The position numbers and the translations under genes were made by a program. A DNA stretch of 64,000 nt from Rosa chinensis (taxonomy: Eukaryota > Streptophyta > Magnoliopsida > Rosales > Rosaceae): assembly GCF_002994745.2 (NCBI RefSeq), contig NC_037089.1, positions 80,066,347 to 80,130,346 on the forward strand, read 5' to 3'. The first letter of the stretch is position 1, and each line of letters begins with the position of its first letter. Below the pieces are notes generated by a model that saw only the letters and a program-made list of their open reading frames with translations, did no database searches and was not told where the DNA came from. Positions 57,577-64,000 of this stretch are shown here, piece by piece.

Positions 57577-57852
57577 AGTGAAAAAATATAGGGTTATTAA
57601 GCCTTAACCGGTTGACTGAATGGATCGACGTCATTACTATTATGGAATTGTCTGAATTTTGAACCCGAAGTCTAAAATCATGTACTTGTCATATCTAACG
57701 GATGATATCTACTAATGTGGTCTCCGATGACACCCTTACTCTTTGCTGCTTGCAGTGAAAAAATATAGGGTTATTAAGCTGTAACCGGTTGACTGAGTGG
57801 ATCGACGTCATTACTATTACAGAATTGTCTGAATTTTGAACCCCAAGCCTAA
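57577..57852. repeat. Direct duplication, 177-bp period
   Basis: A block of about 95 bp starting AGTGAAAAAATATAGGGTTA occurs at 57577-57672 and 57754-57852, including AACCGGTTGACTGA and GAATTGTCTGAATTTTGAAC. It follows directly on the satellite. Confidence 0.9.
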
Positions 57853-57947
57853 AAATAAATAAATAATATCAAATTTATCAATTTCCAATTAATTTTTTTT
57901 TCCATAGAGTAGACCGGCTAAATTCTATTTCTACCATCCTCAGGATT

Positions 57948-58740
57948 TTGAAAGGTATATCTTTCCCAATTAGTGTCAGTGATGTTTTTGCTGAAAATTT
58001 AACCAGAGAGAAGCCCCGCCCATCACTAAAAGCAGACCGCCAAAATTCAAGAAAAGGCCGCCCAAAATTTGAATCAAAACTTAAAATTCTCAATTTTCGC
58101 GTCTCACCAAAACAGACACACCTAAAGGCTGAGGTCGCATCTCGCAAGCTTTCCCTTTTCTTCTCGTTGTCATCTCCTCTAGACGGAAGGCTTAGACGTA
58201 ACCTGAGCTTAGACGAGTTTGAACAAATCCAAAGTTCCAAACCAGGTATCTCCCTTCCTCCTTCTTCCTTTCATTCCAATATTTGAAAGAAATTCCCCAC
58301 CGGCATTTTTTCCCAGTTATACTAAATGAATCCAGTTCCATCTTTCCCATTCAAAATCCAAAAAGTAGTAATGCGTCCAGCTGCTTTTTGGGTGTGGTTT
58401 TGGAATTCAATCCTGTATCTGTTATGCTCGATTCTGTGTTTTGAGACATTTTAGGGAATGCTACAGTGCTCGCGTTTCTAAAAAGAAGAAGAGGTACGGC
58501 GGAAGGATTAGGATTTGGGTGTTTGATATTAGGTTGAATTGCTTAGATTTGGGAGCTCATTTTATCTGCTTTTATGTTTCTGAGCCATGTTTCTCAACAA
58601 CCTGTTTCTTTACTTAAACTTACCAAATTGTTTGACTTGGTTCCTTTTATATCTGTTTGTTTGATGCAGAGAAGCAGGTGCCAAGTACCCCTTCATACCC
58701 AGCAAGATAATGTTGGCCTCAACAGTGTTTCGGTATAAAA
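57948..58740 (+). other. Possible untranslated leader exons of an unknown gene
   Basis: A GC-richer stretch (57990-58245) ends CAAACCAGGTATCTCC, a fair donor. 58669-58678 gives TTTGATGCAG, a fair acceptor, before AGAAGCAGGTGCC. A 112-codon frame covers 57948-58286 without a known domain. It looks like the 5' end of a transcribed gene captured in the segment, possibly the same annexin gene whose later exon lies at 59318; this is a guess. Confidence 0.3.
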
Positions 58741-59317
58741 CCTTGTTTATTTTTTTATTTATTTTTTTCCCACATGGTTTTTAATTCCTGAGAGGCTGCA
58801 TCCTGAATTTCATATTCAATTCCATAAATATTGCATTAAGTCAGAATGCCGTAAGACGATTTATACTACAAAATCTGAAAAATGGCAAGGATATAAGGAC
58901 AATACTTGCAAAATTGGCCTTTGTAACTAATCTTGGCCAGGCATCATCATATTTCTTGTCCTGTTTAGTGTTTACATACTTGTGTTATCAGCGAGCCAAT
59001 ATGCTTCCATAGTTTGGATGGCTGGACTTTTTATTTCTAGAATATAGGTTCTCTGTCATTTTCATTTTTGAAGATAAGGAATAGGAAGAAAAGAATCCTA
59101 AAGTCTTGTGACTTGGTATTAATAGAAATGTGAATAGTTGACTAAAAGATGATCTCTACATCATTTCTAGCCACAGTTATTTAGTGCATTGCATACTGCC
59201 CATAAATTTGTATCAGGTTGGACTTTATGATTGTTTCTATTTTGCCAAAATGGAAAGGTGGCCCCAAGTAGGATTATACAATACTGTGGTCAAAATTAAG
59301 TGTTTGATCAGTCATGA
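58741..59317. other. Interval without recognisable features
   Basis: AT-rich, no exon or repeat boundary recognised on either strand. Confidence 0.4.
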
Positions 59318-59446
59318 GAAGTATTTCGAGATGGCTTTTTGTCTAGCAATCAACAGCAAGTAATGAATCAAGGATCTCTCACCAGAGTTGTGGCTGCAAG
59401 GAATGAGGTTGACCTAAAGATTAGAAAGAAGTACCAGAAGGAATAG
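59318..59446 (+). pseudogene. Annexin C-terminal repeat fragment
   Basis: The + strand reads EKYFEMAFCLAIN, then after a frame change NQGSLTRVVAARNEVDLKI and RKKYQKE. This is the pattern of the fourth annexin repeat (EKYFEKVL-x-AI, then SLTRVV-x-R-EVDLK-I-x-x-x-Y). Stops follow on both sides of the frame change and after the last block. Annexins are cytosolic calcium-dependent membrane binders. Only this one repeat is visible. It is opposite in strand to the MAP kinase pseudogene and lies within its long gap. Confidence 0.65.
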
Positions 59447-60571
59447 TCACGTTTGGACATGAAATTGGGTGAACCTGGTCTAAGAGCTGGACTTAAGGAT
59501 TGAGAATGTGTTATGATTGAATGATTGATGTATATTATGGTTTTGCTTGGTTTCTTCTGTTTTGTGGTTATGCTTCTTTGAGTGAAATTTATGACAATTA
59601 CAGATTCATATTATGAATAAGTGGTTGCCTTCCCATACTTTGTACCACCAAACTTCTCTTGCTTTACCTTCTGTAGGTAAATTTGGACAGTGAGAACAAA
59701 GAGACAGAGTTGGTTGGCTATATATAAACTACTCAACTTTTACAAATCTGGGATGGACGTCACATTGTGGACTAAATTCTGATAATACTGTGCATCAAAG
59801 TTTTGATATTAAGATCAGACCACAACGCAACAATTAATGATGGATTACAACATATTGGCAGCAAGACTCTTCACACTTCTTAACGTCTTCCATATATAGA
59901 AGCCAAAATTTCACATTTCACCTGCTCCTGATCATTAGATATTTAAACAAGCACATCTGGTATTTTAGCTAGGAGTGTGCATATAGATCGAACAACAACA
60001 ACAAATCTGCATATCATCCAGCCAGGAGGTCCTTTCTGATTTTTTTTTTTGAATATGGGTTAGTGGAGTAGAATTTATGAGGCTTAACCACTTCGCAGAT
60101 TGATCAGCATTAGGATTTGCAGGAATTGCAGCAACTGTTCTAACTGAGGAAACTCACTGTAAAAGGTAAAGAAAATTAGCAAGTTACGTACTTTTTCACA
60201 CTGATGCAAGTCGTGCAACCCACTTGCAAAACTCTAGTGGAGCCCTGGTTGGTTTCTCCTAAAGTTTTTAAAATGCTTTGCAGGTTGCCGGTTTGCTTGA
60301 GTAAGTGGCTAGGATGATGCCACAAATACTGCCCAGCAACTGACGGTTAGAAATAGTGCTGACGTGCCCGAGCAACCCATCCTCGGAGCATGGTAGAATT
60401 TCCGCTCAATACACCTATAATCTCTTTGATTGTAAATATAAAGAATATCAATCATATTCAAGCAAAAGGGATCACTATTTTCAAGAGGCAAGTTGCTGGA
60501 TATATATTTCCAACTTTGGCAAAGGAAGTAACATCAGATATGTAGATGAAAGCAAAAGGTTTAGACTTTAC
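59447..60571. other. Interval between annexin fragment and kinase exon 2
   Basis: No domain recognised. The part from about 60305 to 60571 is probably exon 2/intron sequence of the kinase pseudogene that has lost its frame. Confidence 0.35.
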
Positions 60572-60701
60572 ATTGTCATGATCCATATGGGAAAGGAGCT
60601 TTATATCTCAGAGCGTCCTCTTGGCATCGATCCTATTGTCAAATGCATTCCCAATCTTCTTGATTGCAACCTCTTCTTTTGTCTCAGAGTCCGTTGCACA
60701 G

Positions 60702-61143
60702 CTACCGCAAGAAAATATCAACCACCTCTACTCAAATTTTTGTAAAAATCACCATATACAGAAACACATATTCACCAAGAGATGTCTCAATTTTCATCAA
60801 ACCAGTATCAACTATCTCCACAAAAAATTTGAACATTATTGTATCAGCAAGAACTCGCATTTATGCATGCCACTGTTATAGAAATGACTTCCCTAACTCC
60901 CAAAACCAAAACTGATACAGACATAATTAAATAATGAAGTAAAGGGTACTTGGTTTTGAATCTCAGATTCCCTAATGTGACATTACCCAGATAATCCAAA
61001 CCCCACTAAGCAAAAGCAAAGCCTACCCAATTCATTTCAAAATGAACTTTTCATTTGACATACCATTTCTGACCCAGAAAGGTCCACAATTTCTTGAACA
61101 CAAAAACACATTACACAGAGAAAGAAAGAGAAGATAAATTTAC
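60702..61143. other. Intron 1 of the kinase pseudogene
   Basis: Lies between exon 1 and exon 2 remnants; non-coding, with GT at the exon 1 side and AG at the exon 2 side on the minus strand. Confidence 0.6.
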
Positions 61144-61208
61144 CAAAAAATCTCGTACACGCCGTGGCCAACTGGGCTGATAGGAGGGACATACTTGGCA
61201 AAGACCTG

Positions 61209-61873
61209 AAAAAAAATTACCCAGAAGGTTGTTTAGCTTCAAAATTAAGAAAAGAAAAACAAATTTGCTCATAATGATTGACAAAATCTAAAGACACATA
61301 CTACGACCCAACTCAAGAAACATGCTTGCTTTCATCCAATACCAGTTTCCAACAACCATCATCAATATGCAAACAGGAACTGTTACAATCAAACTAGTTT
61401 GATCAAAGTTCTGAACTATTGGGGTTCAAATTCAAAGGTGCCCATTTCATTCCTCAACATGACCCAGCTCTCAAATTATCGCAAAGATGCACACACGTCA
61501 ATCTTTTGTAGGGATGATACTAAAGTTCAGTAGCATAATGGAGATTTGGAGTAATGCATAGCGATTAGGTAAAGTGAATGGATTGAGCTCCGCTTTGGAA
61601 AGGTTTTGAGGATTCTTAACAAAATCTAGTTCGTGGAATCCAAATCTTCGATAGGATTTTCAGAAACAAAAAATTATCTATCAATTGAACCCCTTTGTGA
61701 ATCTTGTGCAAAATCTACCAAACAAATTGAGATTTTACCTTTACAATCTGGAGAAGACGCTGCTCTCTCAAGTTTATGATGAGGATGATTGATGCTTGAA
61801 CCAGTCAATTATCATGGAGAGGGAAGAAGCAGAGGTGCGAAATGTTTTTTACGGCAATACGGGATGAGGCTGA
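61209..61873. other. Upstream part of the kinase pseudogene
   Basis: On the minus strand, TTTTTTTCAG precedes exon 1 (61209-61218), as an acceptor would. A possible 5' leader with donor CAGATTGTAAAGGTAAAATC lies at about 61755-61735. The initiator region of the kinase cannot be recognised. Confidence 0.4.
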
Positions 61874-62200
61874 GGGCATGTTTACTTATTTAGAATGGAA
61901 TGGAATGTAATGGAATGATTACGGAGTAAAAACACCCTTGTGTTTACTAACACATAAAGGAATCGGAATGATTCCAGGTAAAAGAATTCATGTGTTTACT
62001 AACACATGAAGGAATCGGAATTGGTGTAGGTCCCACCTATTTATCAGGAATCGATTCCTGAATACTCAGGAATTCGATTACGAAGGGGGGAGATGGGTTT
62101 AGGAATCATTCCTCCGGAATTAATACCGATTCCTTTCTTCTCCCATTCCACTTGTCTCCGATTCATGATTATTTTCCATTCCAAGTAAGTAAACGTGCCA
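61874..62200. mobile_element. Tourist-like MITE, 327 bp
   Basis: Ends GGGCATGTTTACTTATTTAG and, read inward, TGGCACGTTTACTTACTTGG; TGA at 61871-61873 and 62201-62203, a TNA-type duplication. The interior repeats GTGTTTACTAACACAT and GGAATCGGAAT; no coding sequence. It lies near the right end of the 11.3-kb segment. Confidence 0.8.
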
Positions 62201-62899
62201 TGAATGGATGCGTCTGTTGTCTCCGTGTAATTTTTAGAAAAGGATGAGGACAGAATTGGTAACTTGGTATAATTCATTAAAGATGCAATGTTGCTCCGTG
62301 TTTTTCACAGAAGCAGCTTTCCAAAAGCTATGATTTGTTGCTTCTCATTATCAGCTTCTAGGAGAAGTTATTTGGCCCAAAAGCAACTTCTAGAGAACTT
62401 TACCAAACACCATCCCATAAGCCCAAAAGCAGAAGTAGCCCCAAAAACAGCTCCAAAATCAATCCCAAACTAAGCCTTAATCTGTTAACACTATAAAAAC
62501 CATTAATATAAGGACATTTTTGTAAATTTTGAGCTTCTTTGTCTAGTATACATTAGAATCCTTAATGCATCTCCCTAATTCATCGTAATCCCTTTCTCAA
62601 TTTTCACCACAACAACTTCAACTCTCAATTTTCAAAAAGAAAAAGGTATCTTGATTTTATAAGATTACGTGTGTTTCTTATGTTATTCCAAGTTTAAAAA
62701 AAATGTTGCAAGCAAACATTTAGTTATTTTTTTAACGAGTTTTAATGGATTTTAACTGTTAACATGAAATTTTTAATAGTTCGATTTTGGTTTTAGCATC
62801 CTCCAGACATCAGTTTAACGATTTATTATCATGTTCTACGATAAATATACCAAATGAACTTAACACTATACGAATAGGACACAACACGATATTTTGCTA

Positions 62900-63862
62900 A
62901 TGTTCGAAAAGTCGGCCTAAGCGACCGTTTAGGTGGCGCCTAGGAGCTCAACGGCAGGGGATCGATTCGATTTCTAGAAAATTGATGGAACTAGGCGGTT
63001 AAGATGTAGGCGGGGTTGGGCAGTCTTGGGCGGTCCTAGGCGGGCCTCGGTGGGTCTGCAAGTGCCTAGGCGGTCTTCAACGCGACCCAATTTCGATAGC
63101 TATCTATCTCTGTCATCTCCCTCTGTCTCCCGTACCCACTCCCGTGGGTGAACTTAGTGGAGTGCAAGGGTGGGTAAGCTTGCCTTTGGCTATGATACTT
63201 CAAGGTTTGGAAGATCTGGGGTGGGTGACTAGGTCTATAAAAGTGAATTGGAATGGGCAAAACTGCAGGAGGGAGACGATGACAAAGAACAACATATTTT
63301 CTTTTTTCCGATGATGACGAAGAACGACATTGCTTCAATGATTAATAACCTGATCCTCTTGAACAACATCGTCTGGGTAGTAACAATTATGGAAGACTAG
63401 CTTCGTCAGGTCATGTGGAGTATTCAATTTAGGATATGGATCCTCTTGCAAGTAGGCACTCCTTCATTGGTTAATGTGATAGTTACATTTTATTGATTAA
63501 TTATTAGCAAAATACTTTGATATGCAAGTGGGAGGATTCATTGCACCGACGTGCACTTGCACCGACCTAAATGGATGGTTAGATTATATTAAATACACTC
63601 TTAGGTTATTAATAAAAATATTAATTATAAATATCAAGGGTTGAGATTGTCTTATAAGTGTTTGGTCATTTGCACTTTCGTTGCATAAAATAATTTCCAG
63701 ATATGCAAAATAACAATATGATTCATATATTATTTATATAATTATATATATATAATATAAAAATACAAGAACCGCCTAGGCCCCACCTAGGCCTCTAGAC
63801 CTCTAGGCGCTAGTCCCCTACTTACCGTCTGACTACCGCCTAGTGATTTTTAGAACCTTGTG
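62900..63862. mobile_element. Non-autonomous DNA element (hAT-like), 963 bp
   Basis: The left end is ATGTTCGAAAAGTCGGCC and the right end read inward is CAAGGTTCTAAAAATCAC. The 8-bp duplication TTTTGCTA lies at 62892-62899 and 63863-63870. Copy A has the uninterrupted site near 12790-12803 (GTGTTTTGCTAGATC). The terminal GCGCCTAGG and GGTTCTAAAAA motifs match the element at 27348-28903. The minus frame at 63066-63338 has no domain. Confidence 0.82.
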
Positions 63863-64000
63863 TTTTGCTAGATCTAATCAGAGAACGGATTCTATGCACC
63901 GACAGTGCAGTTGCACTGACGAATATTTTAATATTATGAAGCAATCTCAACCATTCATATATCAGTCATCTATGTAATCTAAGACCATCTCCAATGGATG
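63528..64000. repeat. GCACCGAC repeats and possible MITE start at window end
   Basis: GGATTCATTGCACCGACGTGC (63534) and GGATTCTATGCACCGACAGTG (63888) begin two related blocks that continue into AT-rich sequence with TGAGATTG or CTCAACC. The first lies inside the hAT-like element and the second just beyond it. The final bases, GACCATCTCCAATGG, look like the start of an ACTCCAAC-type MITE that continues outside the window. Confidence 0.5.

Overview
This is a stretch of plant nuclear DNA, almost certainly from a eudicot. It has spliced genes with GT-AG introns, Ty1/copia and Ty3/gypsy retroelements, CACTA, hAT, Mutator, PIF/Harbinger and Helitron DNA transposons, and a LINE. The retroelement sequences look rosaceous to me, but that is an impression only. 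Nothing suggests bacterial or organellar DNA. I found no rRNA or tRNA gene and no CRISPR array. Most of the window is a set of nested transposable elements; many boundaries can be fixed to the base because target-site duplications survive or because a second, uninterrupted copy of the host sequence lies in the same window.

Layout. 1-5947: a decayed + strand Ty1/copia element (5' LTR outside the window, 3' LTR at 5744-5947). 5985-6575: a LINE reverse-transcriptase fragment. 6928-12810: a dispersed repeat (copy A) split by a truncated LINE end with RNase H and by a solo LTR (8277-12154), itself split by a hAT-like element (9118-10331). 13670-29527: a 15.9-kb Tat-like gypsy element (TSD CTTTG) with gag on the + strand and an antisense plant-mobile-domain (PMD) gene. 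The PMD gene is cut by a young non-coding LTR element (17894-23595, TSD GATGG); a hAT lies at 24028 and another DNA element sits in the 3' LTR. About 29560-44095: a minus-strand chromodomain gypsy element whose protease region is cut by a second solo LTR (32975-35705, TSD AGAAG) and by a 7.6-kb CACTA transposon (35812-43378, TSD AGT). 46130-49019: the only apparently intact host gene, a seven-exon PI-PLC X-domain-like secreted protein. 50177-63878: copy B of the dispersed repeat, interrupted by an 11.3-kb segment with PIF/Harbinger-like ends and a TTA duplication. That segment holds a decayed MAP kinase gene, an annexin fragment and a satellite array.

Copies A and B act as empty-site controls for each other. 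Copy B lacks the Tourist MITE, LINE end and solo LTR found in A. Copy A lacks the 11.3-kb PIF segment and the terminal hAT found in B.

The least ordinary signal is structural. Both solo LTRs carry, about 620-635 bp from their left end, a run of hairpins in which the loop is constant and the stem differs from one hairpin to the next while staying self-complementary. One LTR uses loop CCC and the other AAGGGACTGCCAA. In both, the run lies between the same 10-bp inverted pair GTGAGTGGAC / GTCCACTCAC. Hairpin-forming repeats also occur in the young LTR element, the Tat-like element and the CACTA element.
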